In this document: positions 45,501 to 55,033 of the stretch, one piece after another
How positions within the stretch are numbered: the first letter of the stretch is position 1
How the letters are laid out: every line of letters begins with the position of its first letter
Source of the DNA: Leishmania mexicana MHOM/GT/2001/U1103
Taxonomy: Eukaryota > Euglenozoa > Kinetoplastea > Trypanosomatida > Trypanosomatidae
Assembly (NCBI RefSeq): GCF_000234665.1
Contig: NC_018329.1
Location: 432,489 to 496,488, forward strand
DNA: 64,000 nucleotides
Reading direction: 5' to 3'
The notes under the pieces: model-generated
Databases searched by the model: none
The model's input: the letters and a program-made list of their open reading frames with translations, nothing else
Told to the model about the DNA's origin: nothing
Translations under genes and position numbers: made by a program

Positions 45501-48500
45501 GGAGGTGGCGCAGATTTGTTGAATGTAGTGCGTGCTTCCAGGACTCGCTGCGTGCCGCCGTGCCGGCAGCAAGTGCAGGAGCATCTCTTGTGCGCACTGC
45601 AGCGGCGGTGGCGACAGCGACCGTGTTACACGCGAGGATGCGAGGAGCGGGCTCGATTGAGGGCTCTCAGACACAACACCCCAGCCTGTCCACTGCCTGC
45701 GCTGGTGCACCGACGAGCCGCTGCCTGCATCGCCCCCACCGTCGTCGCTGACGTCCATTGGGTTCACCTGTTTGTCCCGCAGCTGGCGCAGCTCGACTTC
45801 GTGCCGGCGCACCAGCTGTCGCGAGATGGTGAGCACCACGTAAAGGTCCTCCAAGCTCAGTAAATCTGTCTGCCCATGGCGCACGTTTACTTGAAAGCCT
45901 ATCAGGCACAGCGCGGTGCGTATGCGGTGCGCCAGGCCTGCGCTGAGGCACCAGACCTGCGAAGGGGACAGCCACCACCCGACACCGTTACAAGGGCCGG
46001 CGCTTGGCGTTGTCGTAGCAGCAGAAGCGGCAGCAGCATGGCGCCTGGCGTCACCGCGGATGCGGTCGCCCATCAGGCGACGCAGCAACACGGCGTACTC
46101 TGTTACGCTCAGTACCCGCTGCGGCACTACTCCAGCGCGCACGACACGCTCAACGCAGTGCATCCGATCCGACACAACACCGTTCAGTGACGCCTTTGAG
46201 CCACCACTCTCAACCGCCGCGGAAGCGGCCGGGTCGGCGTTTGCGGCCGCCAGGTGCGCCATCAACACGAGAGCGTCGTCTGCATCCGCATTGCGCTCGC
46301 CGGTGGCCGAGCAGCCACGAAGGAGGTGGGAAGCGTGGACGCCGCAAGCGACCTCGCACAGCCGCAGCACCTCAGCGAGGCGCCCGTGCTGCGCCAACAC
46401 GTAGAAAAGCATGTGGACCGTGTCGGTGCCCAAGATTCGCAGGCTCGCCGCGTGTGCCGGAGAAGTCTCACCCGATGGAGTCGGGCCGCCGCCATCTAGT
46501 GCCGCCGATGGAGAGGGAGAAAGTGTATCCAGCTGGACGGATGTCGACGAGGCGGTGGTGGCAAGAGGGATCACGCCAAGCGACTCACCGAGGATGATGT
46601 TCCATCCTGCCATGCGCTCCGTCAGCCGCAGCGCATGTGGCCAGGACTCGCGCTCGCAGCAGAGCACCGACTGGAGAACAGGCGGCGAGAAGCACAGGCG
46701 GCGGTGGAGGGTACGGCGATCCCGCCTCTGCTGATCCTGTGCCGCTGCATGGGCCAGTGTTCGTTCCTCGGGGCCTGAACGGGTACGACGGCCAGGGTCG
46801 TTGTTGAGCCTTCCAAGGTGGCTTGCGACGTACGCACCCAGCAACCCGGAATCCTGCACCGCGTGCAGCGCGTCGCAGACGGCCAAAACCACATCGCTCA
46901 CGACACGACCCAGCAGCGCCTCGCCGACTGAGACAGCGTCGTCCCCATCACAGAAACCGCCTACGCCGCGGAGCTTCGCGGACTTTGGTGGTTGCGCATG
47001 CCGGGTAGTCTCCTCAGGAGTATGACTCGCAAATGCATCCGCCATGGGCAAAGCGGATTCAGCCGCCATGCGAGCAAAAACGGCGGTGAGCTCAATGAGC
47101 GCTTTCGCACTGGACCCCACCGCCTCCGCCGCCGGCTCGCTCTCGAGGAGACCGAGAGATGGAGCCGAAGTGCGGTCGCTGCCATCGGCGCCTCTCCTGG
47201 TGCGGCCGCGCGGCAGGCGCCTCACCATCGAAAGTGTCGATGGTCGGCGCGTGGCAGAGGCCGACCATCGTGGACGTCCGCTGCTGGCCGTCATGTGTGA
47301 CGTCGTCCTCTGACAACCCTTTATCTTCCTCTCCCCTTCGCCTCCATCCAGCGCGCCGCCACTGCTGAACACCATCGCAGAGACGCTGTTCCGTAACCCT
47401 CCTTGATCAGCCGCATCGACACAGGGCGCTGTACATGCAGGGGTCGCCCCAAGACCAACGACAGCACTGCGGAACTCGGGGTCGTCCTTTCGGTTGGCGG
47501 CAGCGGTGACGGCATTCGCGTACGTGCGCAGCTGATCAGCACACCACGTGAGCAGTGCGTACGCCTCCGCTGGCGTGAGTTCGACGGGCTGTGCTACACT
47601 GCGGTAGACGAAGGGGCAGTGGCCCGGCCGGTCAGGCTGCAGAAATCGCAGCAGGGAAGATGATGACTCGTCGGTGGCGCTTGAAGCGGAGTCCGCGCGG
47701 CCAGACTGCGTGAGCCGATGCCGCACAAACGTCCATGGGCGTCGCACATCATCGTGCGCGACTCCGGTGACAGCCTCATCGGCGCTGTTCGGCGCCTCTG
47801 ACATGCACGCGTTAGCAGCGCAAACCTTGAAGATGCTGTGTGTCAGCGACAGCGCCAGGGCCGTACGGCGCCCAACGCTATGTAGTGGCTCCACCTCTAT
47901 CCTCGCCAAGTCCCCTGCGCCGGCACACTCGCTGGCGAGCAAGTAAGCGAGGCGACGACGCAGGTTAAACAAGGCCTGCTGCTGACGGAACAAGGGTGAC
48001 GCTGTCCTGCTGCAGCAGTTGCCTTCACCATCCCTATGCTCGGCCACCGATGCGTGCCAGCTGCTCGCAGAAGTGTCCTCGCGTGAAGGTGGCCGGGCCT
48101 CGCGGCGCCGGCTCGCAGTGGAGGGCGTGGCTAAACGTACGTCAAGGTCTGCCCACGAGATAGAGGAGTCAAGGGCGTGCGCACCAGGGTGCTTTTCACG
48201 CCGCGGCGGGGCCTGCGCCACGGCGAGCAAGCCGCCACGCGTGCTGTCGTCCTCTGGCGCCTTCAGTGGCGACGGTGAAAACGGAGCACTCCTCGCGGAA
48301 ACGCGGCGGTGCCTCGCGCGCCTCTCTGCGCCCATAAAGTAGAGGAGATCGGCGGCGCAGCGCTCCTGCCGAAGTACGCTCTCACGTGCGCGCCTAGCCA
48401 GCACCGCAGCAGCAGCAGGAGCAAGCCGCGGCGACTCCTCCGCCGCTGCCCATGGCAAGCAGGAGCGGCTGGCTGACGAGAGGTTGCTAGTGTGATAAGG

Positions 48501-48668
48501 AGGCTCGTCAGACGCTAGCAGCGCCTGTGAGGGGCCTCGCGCTCTCTGTGATGGGACAGATCTGCGAGTCGACGCTGATGCCTTTCGGGTGGCGGAGACG
48601 GAGAAGGCGACAGACGACACCGCGCAGCGGCGTCTCAAGAGGTGATGGCGCAGTGCATGGTGCTGCAT
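42522..48668 (-). CDS. Large helical-repeat (PPR-like) protein, probably mitochondrial
   Basis: A 2048-residue protein starting MQHHALRHHLLRRRCAVS. The first 45 residues are rich in Arg, Ser, Ala and His and lack acidic residues, a good mitochondrial presequence. The upstream in-frame extension (171 codons) includes the (GT)n run read as Thr-His and was rejected. The body is alternating helices and Ala/Ser/Pro linkers. The clearest repeats are near the C-terminus (about 1760-1940). Units such as GGQWETAFRVLRQ, GVWSRALAAAHQYRR and QHWDDAVEYFYDCTRRGLRPLDASL have the paired-helix spacing and end motif of pentatricopeptide repeats. Similar units (GNWSRALQAF, SQWAEAAACFLRYA) occur around 1380-1500. 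PPR proteins bind organellar RNA and are numerous in trypanosomatid mitochondria, where they act in RNA editing, stability and translation. The specific target is unknown. Very large for the family. Confidence 0.75.
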   Translation of the reverse strand: MQHHALRHHLLRRRCAVSSVAFSVSATRKASASTRRSVPSQRARGPSQALLASDEPPYHTSNLSSASRSCLPWAAAEESPRLAPAAAAVLARRARESVLRQERCAADLLYFMGAERRARHRRVSARSAPFSPSPLKAPEDDSTRGGLLAVAQAPPRREKHPGAHALDSSISWADLDVRLATPSTASRRREARPPSREDTSASSWHASVAEHRDGEGNCCSRTASPLFRQQQALFNLRRRLAYLLASECAGAGDLARIEVEPLHSVGRRTALALSLTHSIFKVCAANACMSEAPNSADEAVTGVAHDDVRRPWTFVRHRLTQSGRADSASSATDESSSSLLRFLQPDRPGHCPFVYRSVAQPVELTPAEAYALLTWCADQLRTYANAVTAAANRKDDPEFRSAVVGLGATPACTAPCVDAADQGGLRNSVSAMVFSSGGALDGGEGERKIKGCQRTTSHMTASSGRPRWSASATRRPSTLSMVRRLPRGRTRRGADGSDRTSAPSLGLLESEPAAEAVGSSAKALIELTAVFARMAAESALPMADAFASHTPEETTRHAQPPKSAKLRGVGGFCDGDDAVSVGEALLGRVVSDVVLAVCDALHAVQDSGLLGAYVASHLGRLNNDPGRRTRSGPEERTLAHAAAQDQQRRDRRTLHRRLCFSPPVLQSVLCCERESWPHALRLTERMAGWNIILGESLGVIPLATTASSTSVQLDTLSPSPSAALDGGGPTPSGETSPAHAASLRILGTDTVHMLFYVLAQHGRLAEVLRLCEVACGVHASHLLRGCSATGERNADADDALVLMAHLAAANADPAASAAVESGGSKASLNGVVSDRMHCVERVVRAGVVPQRVLSVTEYAVLLRRLMGDRIRGDARRHAAAASAATTTPSAGPCNGVGWWLSPSQVWCLSAGLAHRIRTALCLIGFQVNVRHGQTDLLSLEDLYVVLTISRQLVRRHEVELRQLRDKQVNPMDVSDDGGGDAGSGSSVHQRRQWTGWGVVSESPQSSPLLASSRVTRSLSPPPLQCAQEMLLHLLPARRHAASPGSTHYIQQICATSQAALRRALLLSSSACTASGFAAQQATATAQLSPRVATASRSTTSRTVAGSAVLLSLVSQEMLSVLRAVRYTRNIALFWDSALSTLATQQLHGHDLGAYAADPVRGGGGLSEHDACASSATRKTGDRSQQEEADRVREEVAYALALQAEASVGESLVATRRLVAPLPMLAPYLSAYTVAALVQRPFRRAFTWKQCLALLPYTPLGSRSQLWLVQRIAQDSAGRRHAFPGALTVQAADLPPVPAPHTPSTLSAVSITALQTAVRMVTVRDVPRRRQHHQRSPATTSPSATHDEAKAALSRSFAAPLFGKKAAASVSADATAHADSVLLALLLEGNWSRALQAFAEAPSRVQVGGAPHVVRLLVEADVWRDLGDAQRRPLVRLAVQCSAYSRGGAARLLEEMLQTTLEQGLWHTGLYFHRSVTAERPELVWQCRRAQGYAAQLCCGLLEQTSMAKTVAQLTKAARRSQWAEAAACFLRYATQRRDETAVANTSSTPASSSGGSPADAESDNAATLAAAAAPEAGESTTPPRSARTAAVPPTTTEELESLAALLESAKSGDSPRSTAVCAAASSSPLHLLFHGDSASVLPELAHVVQTARYAMLHTPALWMQALRWIPTTALPLPFHHEQAWRSLCADNTAKLQALLPPPPPRQTGARADEGDISAQQAVVTQTENGTVALAASTTEAALSLVEAARRVHRPQHFNEVAKGQQVAVANALRVLRRAGAWMQATLLYDKAVESHCMPYASSSTVLETALKGGAPWQVTLSYFFRMAQRQRPDVNATAAALQACAAGGQWETAFRVLRQSVLTQAAPVPRLVMLTVKIALQCGVWSRALAAAHQYRRTNNSQLAYTVLFTYVCTQHWDDAVEYFYDCTRRGLRPLDASLELAIIASEAASDECRKTALMVGAIASALEDLYRMSGVVLKHIIFVQRHAQGSAAEWQTASDSLCGAPRSAFDGGADMDDSGDFVLPQPAFYLPREEDHDADNGHDGDNG

Positions 48669-48864
48669 GGAGAGAGCCGAGTGGGCGGAAGGACATGGAG
48701 AAGGGGAGGGGACCGAAGACAACACCAGACGTGGCGAGCCGCTGTGATGCACACAAACGCACGCGAGCCTGCCGAAGAAAGATACAACAAGAGAGGCGAT
48801 AATAGAATGAGGGCGTGGATGGGTTTGGGTGCTGACGGTGGCGCGACTGCACCCAAACGTCTGT

Positions 48865-48897
<33 letters not shown>

Positions 48898-49372
48898 GAC
48901 GCACCCAGAGACTCTCCGACGTCTGCAGTGCGTAGTAGTGGGGAGGAGAGAGGAGAGAGAAAGAAAGTCGAGGGCGGAGGTGCTGTACCCGCCTGCGAGT
49001 CCGTTGAGCGCGCTTCGCAGAGTAAGGATGCGGGTGGGGTGAAGATAAGTGAGAGCAAGACGTCTTGTCGCCCACCAAGCACCACCACTGCCGTCGGCCT
49101 CTCACACATCTGTATCATCGCACGTTCGCCAGCTCCTTGCCTTCTTTCGTTGCTTCTTCTTCCTGGCATGGCCACCCACACCTGGTGACGGCGACGACGA
49201 TGCCAGCGAAACCGAAGACGCAGAAAGGTTCATCACCCGAGCGCGGTCTCTCTCTCCCACCCCATACACACACACACCTACCTACCTCCTCCCCCTCCTC
49301 CTCCTCCACCTCGCTTGCTGGTGCTGTTGCTGCTGCTGCTTGCTTCGCGCATGTGCACGCGGACGATGGAAA
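48669..49372. other. Spacer between Mio-type gene B and the PPR-like gene
   Basis: About 0.7 kb. It contains a (GT)n run at 48873-48897, GA-rich sequence at 48938-48970 (a pyrimidine tract on the transcribed strand, candidate splice signal for the PPR-like gene) and a TCC-rich block near 49285-49312. No gene seen. Confidence 0.6.
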
Positions 49373-52300
49373 TCAGTATAAGTTCGAGTCCTCATCGCAA
49401 TGGCAGTCGCATCCGTTCACGGGGCAGCGCCGGTGTGTACGGAACCAGCTTTGCAGGTGGTACGCATGCCCGCCGTGGTCACATGATGTGCACCACGCAA
49501 AGGCGGTGTCCACATCCTTGGAACCTAGCCGTACGGTCTCGAGGCAGACACAGCACCGCGTCGTCGTCGTGCTGCAGATGCTCAGCAGTGACCGGATAAG
49601 CTGCGTGCCAGTATGCTGCTCCCCGCACACGCAGGGTTTCGACTCTGGTGATCGCATGAAGGCTGATGCATACGGGGGTGTAACGGAGGTGACGTGTGTC
49701 GCGCCACCGCCGTAGGGACCTGCGAAGACCGACGGTGCAGACGGAGAGGACCAGGATGCTGCTGCTGAAAGACTGCGGCCAACACAGATACCACCACCAC
49801 CACTCGTCGTCCCGTCGCCAGCCCTAGTCACATGACGAGTCACGCACTGCTCAACTGACCTCGATACGAGATCCGCTGGAGAGGGAGAGGGAGAGGGAGA
49901 GGGAGAGGAGCAGCGCAGTCCCACCGCCTCCGTATCTTGCGGCGGGGTACGGTGAAGGGAACGACACCCTCTGCCGTAACGACCAGCACGTGCGTCTCCA
50001 GCCACTGAGGCGACGGCAGCAGCGGACGAAGAAGAAGCGGCGTCTGCGGTGCAGACGTTCATGGCTGCGGCGGCGGCGTCACGGGCCAGGAACGCGCCAC
50101 CGCGCAGCTGACGACACTCCACATCAAACGTCGTGCGGCGCACAAACGCCTGCTCGTCGTCAAGGAAAGAGCGGTACGCCGCGGCCCACCACACCCACGG
50201 CACATCCGCGTCTGCGTCGTCACTGTCGATGTCTGCGGCGTTGCCGAAGCCGTCACCGCTCCCATGACCGTTGCCCGCGGCTGCGTCGTTCGGTGAGACA
50301 CCATAGCGCAGCATGTGTCCAGGAGGAAGGCTATTGCTGACGCGAACAGCGTCCACAGAGTGGGGCAGCATACGGACGCCACTTATCGCCTCCCTTGGCG
50401 CCCGTGCTGGCGGCGGCAGAGCGCTGTTGAGCACGAGCCGTGCCGTGTGCGTCACACCCTCCTCCAGGGAGCCCCGCTCATCACGGGCTGAAGAGGAAGG
50501 CAGCTGACCAGAACTGCGCCTCCTGTGGCTAGACCGCAGGTACGAGAACGGGGAGCAGCCGTACACGCTGTCGCGTCCTTGGCCCTCGTTGTTGCCGTCA
50601 CCGTAGCCTCCAAAGCCGCCGTCCGCGCGGTAACTGTACAGCTGGTAGTCGGTAGAAATGGCAGAGAGCTTGTGGCTGCGCGCAGTTGGCGAGGTAACCG
50701 CCGTCCGCTCCGTCGCTGCCGCGGTGGCCGCCGCGGCGCTCACCTCGGCGTCCAGCAAGAAAGGAAAAGCGAGCGCCGCCGCCGTCGTAAGCACACCGAC
50801 ACGAGCGAACAGGCACGCGCCGAGCTGGAAGTCCCCGGTGCAGTCGACAATCTCCTGCATGGCGGCATAGGTGCGGAGGTGAATGCCATACTGGAGCAGC
50901 AACGCCTGAACCGGGTTGCACTCTCGTAGGAGGATGTCCTGCATGACATGAGTGAAGGCAGCTGTCGTGCCCGCCTCCATGACCACTGCCAAGGCGACGC
51001 GATCCCAGAAGGGCAAAGCCGAATGCCGGTAGAGGTGCGGGGGCAGTACCGTCCGTACGGAGGCCGCATCGTCGTGTAGCCCCTTCTCAGTCGCCGCCGC
51101 GACCTGTGACTGGTTGCGCGACGCTCCATCGCAGGGGCTGCACACGCAGTGGAAGACGACGAGCAACCACGGGGTGAGGGAGGCACGAAACGACGCACAC
51201 ACGCGGGGGTCGCTGTTACACACCATGGACTGGGCCTCCTCGGGGCGGCGAAGAAGGGTAGCCATGGCACCATAGCTCGGAGAGCGGCCGGCAAACCGGA
51301 GAAGCAGCTCCGCTGCCTCGGTGTGGCGCCCGTGCGTCACCTCCACCGCGACGGCGCGCTCGATGTCCACGTTGGTGCTATTCTCCCCAAGCACGGGTGT
51401 CGTGTCCGAAAGGGGGGGCGGCTGCACTATGCCTTGCCACGGCTGCCCGGCCTCTTCTGTCAGTGATGACGGCAGCCAACGCAGCACCTGCAACACCAAA
51501 AGGCAGCACAGGTCCTCATGGCACACGCACGCCTCCATCTTCGCTCGCCACACAGGCCCCAAACGCGCCTGCACCCTCGCCGCCGCCTCTCTCTGTAGAG
51601 CGCCACGCCCGGTAACAGGAGAGCTGTGCAGCAGCTCCATCAGCGATGGCACAGGTCCGGACAAAGCCACGAGCGAGACCGCCTCCAGCGTAACCACGTA
51701 CAAGAGCAGCATGGCCACATCCTCGCTGCCAAAACCGCCCACCTCCTTTACCGCGGCGAGGTTGGCCACGGACGAGAGGCCAAAGCCGGCAGCGTACCGC
51801 CGCCGCATGAGTCGCTCGATTCCCTGGATGGAGACAAGGTCGGCGGCGTACAGTGTGGGGCCGAGGCCGACGAACACGCTGCCGGCCTCGTGCCACGCGG
51901 ACACAGCCCGTACCTCGATCGGCACCGACGCCACCTCGCCCGCCGCGTTCATTACCGCGACACATGACACATTGCCGGGTCCTATTCGAAGGGCGTCGTG
52001 GAGGTCAACACGTTGATCAGCGGCGATGAGCGCCGCGCTTGCGATTTCGTTCTTGGTGCTCATCGCCGCGTAGCTGGGGACTGTGATGGCGGGTGCCCGC
52101 GGGTCGCGGCGGAGCCGTCGCCGCTCTCGCCGGCGCTGCTGATGCGACTGCTGCGTGGAGACGGAGGTTATCGCTAATGAGTAAAACCAGCGACTCAACG
52201 TGGCATCGGTGCCGCTGCTGTTGCCCGTCTCTCCAGTGTGTCGCCGATGGTAGCGCGTGCCGCCAATAGCGCCGGCATCCCCGCAAAACGGCTGCCGCAT

Positions 52301-55033
52301 CGCCGCCGCCAGCGCGTTCTCCTTCAGCAGCGGGCCGCCGTCGTCTGCGGCACAGCCACTCGCGCTCGCACATCCAATCACACCTGCTGCGCCATCGCCG
52401 GCCCTCATGCTCGCAGGGGAGTACAAGACGCCAAAGGCGCCACCGTGGCCTCTGCTAGCGCCAAACAGGTCCAGCTCGCCAACGTAGCGGTGGGCATCGC
52501 CACTGTGGCCGCGCTCGTGTTGTCGGCCACCACGCGGCATCGACACCACAGCCAGGCCAGCCCAGAGTGGATTCGCGGGCCGGCACAACACCCCCGCAAC
52601 GGCGCTTGCCTGAGATGGGGAGACGGAAGAGAAGCCGAGGCGACATCTCGGGTCCACAGCGGCGCCGAGCAGCGCCGTCTGCCGCTGACACCGCTCTGCA
52701 TCCCGCTGAAAGAGCGACTGCTCCGCTGTGGTGCTACCCATGCCGCTGCACCCGGCGATCGGCTCCGCTTTTGTGACGGCGGCTGCATTGTCTAGCGCGC
52801 TGAGGGACGACGTGGCGGCGGACACGTACTCGACGTTCACAAGGGAGTGCAACGGCAGACGAACGTTGTAGTCTTGCACCACCTGGTACGAGCTCGGGTG
52901 GGCGGCGGAGGCGGTGCTAGCGGCTGATGCCGGCACGCCCCGCTCACCGTCCGCTGCGCTGCCCTCTCTGTCCTCCTCTTCAGCCGCGTCGCCCACGTCA
53001 GAGCCTGCATCCCTGTCCATAATGCGAGCCGCGCGGACGATGTGCAGCGCCCCTTCCTCGAGGTTGCCAACGGCGAGCTCCAAATCAAAGCTGAACTTCC
53101 AGGAGAAGGTGTAGTACGCGCCGTACCGTGCCGCCGCGCCATCCATTCGGTGCTGCAGCACCTGTGTCAGCCGATGTGACGGCGTTGGGGGTTGGGCCCC
53201 GGTCCAGGTACGCGACAGCAGCCGCGGCGGGGGGTCCTTTCGGTACTCAGCAAACGTCAGCAAGCAGCCGGAGTGCAACGCCGAAGCAGCACCGACCTCT
53301 GGAATGGCGCCACCGCCGCCGTAGAGCCCCAAAGGTGACGTTGCACCGATGCCGCTCGAGAAGGCCTCAGCGACGTTCCCCCCGCTCATCAACGCTGCGG
53401 GACTCGCGTCATGCCACCCGACGTGCCGCTCCGGCTTCGGCGCCCCCTGGGCTGCTGCCGAGGGCGTGGCTCCGGAAGGAGAAGAGAGCTGATGCGGGCC
53501 GCTCCTCGGGTCATCTCGTGAGCCCTGCAGCGGCACGAGTGGAAAAGTCGTCGGGCCGCGCTTGCCACTCGTGACGCCACGCTGTGGACTTCCCACACAA
53601 GTGCCGATAGCGCCGTCCACCTGGCCTACCGATGGCCTCACCACGCCACTGTTGTGGCTGTCCGTAAGGTGCAAGGTCGGGCTGTTGTCCCGTCGCCTCC
53701 GCGCCGCCGCCGCTGCCGTCGAGGTCGTCTGCTCCTCGGCTCCGGTCCAGACGGATTGCGACAGCACACCTACAATGGGCAGGAAAGGGTGACAATATAG
53801 GAAGGCCGCGCTCGGCGTGCTCAGTTGCAGCTCGCACAGCGGCGCCTCCAGCTGGTCGGCGTCAAAGAGAAAGATGCTGCCGCGCTCGCTCCCAACGGCG
53901 ACCGTGCCGTTGGCGGCGAAGTAGTCGCTGCACACAAGTGCGCCAGCCTCCGCAAGAACGCACGAGGCGACCAGCTCAGCCCGCAGGCCGGCTATCTGGC
54001 CTCCGACAGCGACGCGAGCGACGTGGCTGGTGAGGGAGTCGCGGTTCAGGGCCTGGTAGGCAAAGGCGCCAGGTGTCACTGACGCACCGTATGGGATCTC
54101 CTCCGCCGGGTCCAGCAGCTCCTTCCGGTATGCGGCAGAGATAGATACCTCGTACCACTCCACCCACCCTGAGGTGTAGCCCACCAGCACGAGAGGCTTG
54201 TTGCGCATCCATGTAATCGTGGAAGGAGCGTCTCTGCGATACAGCCCACGGACGACGCCTCTGCCTCTGTGCGGCGACATTGACGCGGGGGCGGCTGCGT
54301 TGGAGGAGGGATCCCTACCCTGGAACGACGAGGTTGACCCGCTCGTCTTCGCCGCAGCGGCGGCACCGCCAGTGAAGGAAGGGAAAGAGAAAAGACCGCC
54401 CCCGCCGCCTCCGCCCCTCGATGGGGATGGCAGCGTCAGAGAGATGGCGGGCGGCGAGGGAGGCCGACGGGCGACCACGCCGCTGTCCGAGGTGGAGCAA
54501 CGCCTCAGGATCGAGGACGACTCCGCATGCTGACGCTGCAGCTGCTCACGCAGACTCTGCGGGTCCTTTCCTCGCACGTAAAGCAGCAGATCCTCCTGAA
54601 GCACGGCGAGGGCCAATAAGCCGTTGGCGGCACCGATAAACGCCATATCGGTGCCAAAGACGGTACGATTTGCCATGCTGAAGAAGCACTGAGTTCCTTG
54701 GAAGGGGCTTGGCAGGGTCAGCGTGCGCTGGATGTGCATGCGTGTTTCGGTGGTGAAGTGCACGTCGTGCTGGGTAACACCATGTCCCGCGCTGTGGCTG
54801 GTGGAAGAGGAGGAAGCCGTGAAGGGCTGCTGGCCGGACCACTGCGATGGCGCACTGCCTCCCACAGCCGCGTCTCCTCCTGTGACAGGGGTGTGCAGTT
54901 CTGCCGCGTCCCCAATGCCGTTCGCCGCCACGCGCCGGTAGCGCGCGCAGTCCACCGTGAAGTACGTTAGAACGCCGTTCGTCAACGACCCGAACGCGTT
55001 GTGGGAGTCCGGCTGACACGAGAAGTACTTCAT
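49373..55033 (-). CDS. Mio-type SEACAT/GATOR2-like protein B (beta-propeller, alpha-solenoid, C-terminal zinc finger)
   Basis: An 1886-residue protein. The N-terminal half (about 1-830) has WD40-like strands such as TWMRNKPLVLVGYTSGWVEWYEV and NGTVAVGSERGSIFLFDADQL, broken by long Gly/Ser inserts. The solenoid contains AAELLLRF (about 1233), LPFWDRVALAVV (about 1339) and MQEIVDCTGDFQLGACLF (1392-1409). A conserved helix follows with WAAAYRSFLDD and FVRRTTFDV (about 1612-1645). These line up in order with the VRDRVAFAC, YVDRTGDVQT, YRNLLDAW and FDI motifs I recall from human MIOS. The C-terminus has CxxC (1827-1830), WCTSCDHGGHAYHLQSWF (1847-1864) and CPVNGCDCHC (1870-1879), the HGGH zinc finger of SEACAT subunits with Mio spacing. 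The upstream zinc ribbon is reduced to CVCGE. Start 55033 replaces an upstream ATG because MKYFSC opens the first propeller strand. Vps8/Vps41-type proteins were considered and fit less well. Confidence 0.75.
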   Translation of the reverse strand: MKYFSCQPDSHNAFGSLTNGVLTYFTVDCARYRRVAANGIGDAAELHTPVTGGDAAVGGSAPSQWSGQQPFTASSSSTSHSAGHGVTQHDVHFTTETRMHIQRTLTLPSPFQGTQCFFSMANRTVFGTDMAFIGAANGLLALAVLQEDLLLYVRGKDPQSLREQLQRQHAESSSILRRCSTSDSGVVARRPPSPPAISLTLPSPSRGGGGGGGLFSFPSFTGGAAAAAKTSGSTSSFQGRDPSSNAAAPASMSPHRGRGVVRGLYRRDAPSTITWMRNKPLVLVGYTSGWVEWYEVSISAAYRKELLDPAEEIPYGASVTPGAFAYQALNRDSLTSHVARVAVGGQIAGLRAELVASCVLAEAGALVCSDYFAANGTVAVGSERGSIFLFDADQLEAPLCELQLSTPSAAFLYCHPFLPIVGVLSQSVWTGAEEQTTSTAAAAARRRRDNSPTLHLTDSHNSGVVRPSVGQVDGAIGTCVGSPQRGVTSGKRGPTTFPLVPLQGSRDDPRSGPHQLSSPSGATPSAAAQGAPKPERHVGWHDASPAALMSGGNVAEAFSSGIGATSPLGLYGGGGAIPEVGAASALHSGCLLTFAEYRKDPPPRLLSRTWTGAQPPTPSHRLTQVLQHRMDGAAARYGAYYTFSWKFSFDLELAVGNLEEGALHIVRAARIMDRDAGSDVGDAAEEEDREGSAADGERGVPASAASTASAAHPSSYQVVQDYNVRLPLHSLVNVEYVSAATSSLSALDNAAAVTKAEPIAGCSGMGSTTAEQSLFQRDAERCQRQTALLGAAVDPRCRLGFSSVSPSQASAVAGVLCRPANPLWAGLAVVSMPRGGRQHERGHSGDAHRYVGELDLFGASRGHGGAFGVLYSPASMRAGDGAAGVIGCASASGCAADDGGPLLKENALAAAMRQPFCGDAGAIGGTRYHRRHTGETGNSSGTDATLSRWFYSLAITSVSTQQSHQQRRRERRRLRRDPRAPAITVPSYAAMSTKNEIASAALIAADQRVDLHDALRIGPGNVSCVAVMNAAGEVASVPIEVRAVSAWHEAGSVFVGLGPTLYAADLVSIQGIERLMRRRYAAGFGLSSVANLAAVKEVGGFGSEDVAMLLLYVVTLEAVSLVALSGPVPSLMELLHSSPVTGRGALQREAAARVQARLGPVWRAKMEACVCHEDLCCLLVLQVLRWLPSSLTEEAGQPWQGIVQPPPLSDTTPVLGENSTNVDIERAVAVEVTHGRHTEAAELLLRFAGRSPSYGAMATLLRRPEEAQSMVCNSDPRVCASFRASLTPWLLVVFHCVCSPCDGASRNQSQVAAATEKGLHDDAASVRTVLPPHLYRHSALPFWDRVALAVVMEAGTTAAFTHVMQDILLRECNPVQALLLQYGIHLRTYAAMQEIVDCTGDFQLGACLFARVGVLTTAAALAFPFLLDAEVSAAAATAAATERTAVTSPTARSHKLSAISTDYQLYSYRADGGFGGYGDGNNEGQGRDSVYGCSPFSYLRSSHRRRSSGQLPSSSARDERGSLEEGVTHTARLVLNSALPPPARAPREAISGVRMLPHSVDAVRVSNSLPPGHMLRYGVSPNDAAAGNGHGSGDGFGNAADIDSDDADADVPWVWWAAAYRSFLDDEQAFVRRTTFDVECRQLRGGAFLARDAAAAAMNVCTADAASSSSAAAVASVAGDARAGRYGRGCRSLHRTPPQDTEAVGLRCSSPSPSPSPSPADLVSRSVEQCVTRHVTRAGDGTTSGGGGICVGRSLSAAASWSSPSAPSVFAGPYGGGATHVTSVTPPYASAFMRSPESKPCVCGEQHTGTQLIRSLLSICSTTTTRCCVCLETVRLGSKDVDTAFAWCTSCDHGGHAYHLQSWFRTHRRCPVNGCDCHCDEDSNLY
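49877..49909. repeat. In-frame (GGAGAG)n hexamer run inside Mio-type gene B
   Basis: About five copies of GGAGAG on the plus strand encode alternating Ser-Pro residues in the linker before the zinc finger. It is in phase with the codons, so length change keeps the frame. Confidence 0.85.

Noticed and set aside
48669..49181. N-terminal extension of the PPR-like frame
   Set aside because: It contains a Thr-His run from the (GT)n microsatellite and lies upstream of a good presequence start; the same reasoning removed extensions of LMBR1-like, ATAT, ALDH and Mio frames.
49373..55033. Vps8/Vps41-type (CORVET/HOPS) identity for Mio-type protein B
   Set aside because: Propeller plus C-terminal zinc finger is shared, but the HGGH...WF...CPVxxCxCxC pattern and the VDxTGD solenoid motif fit SEACAT proteins.
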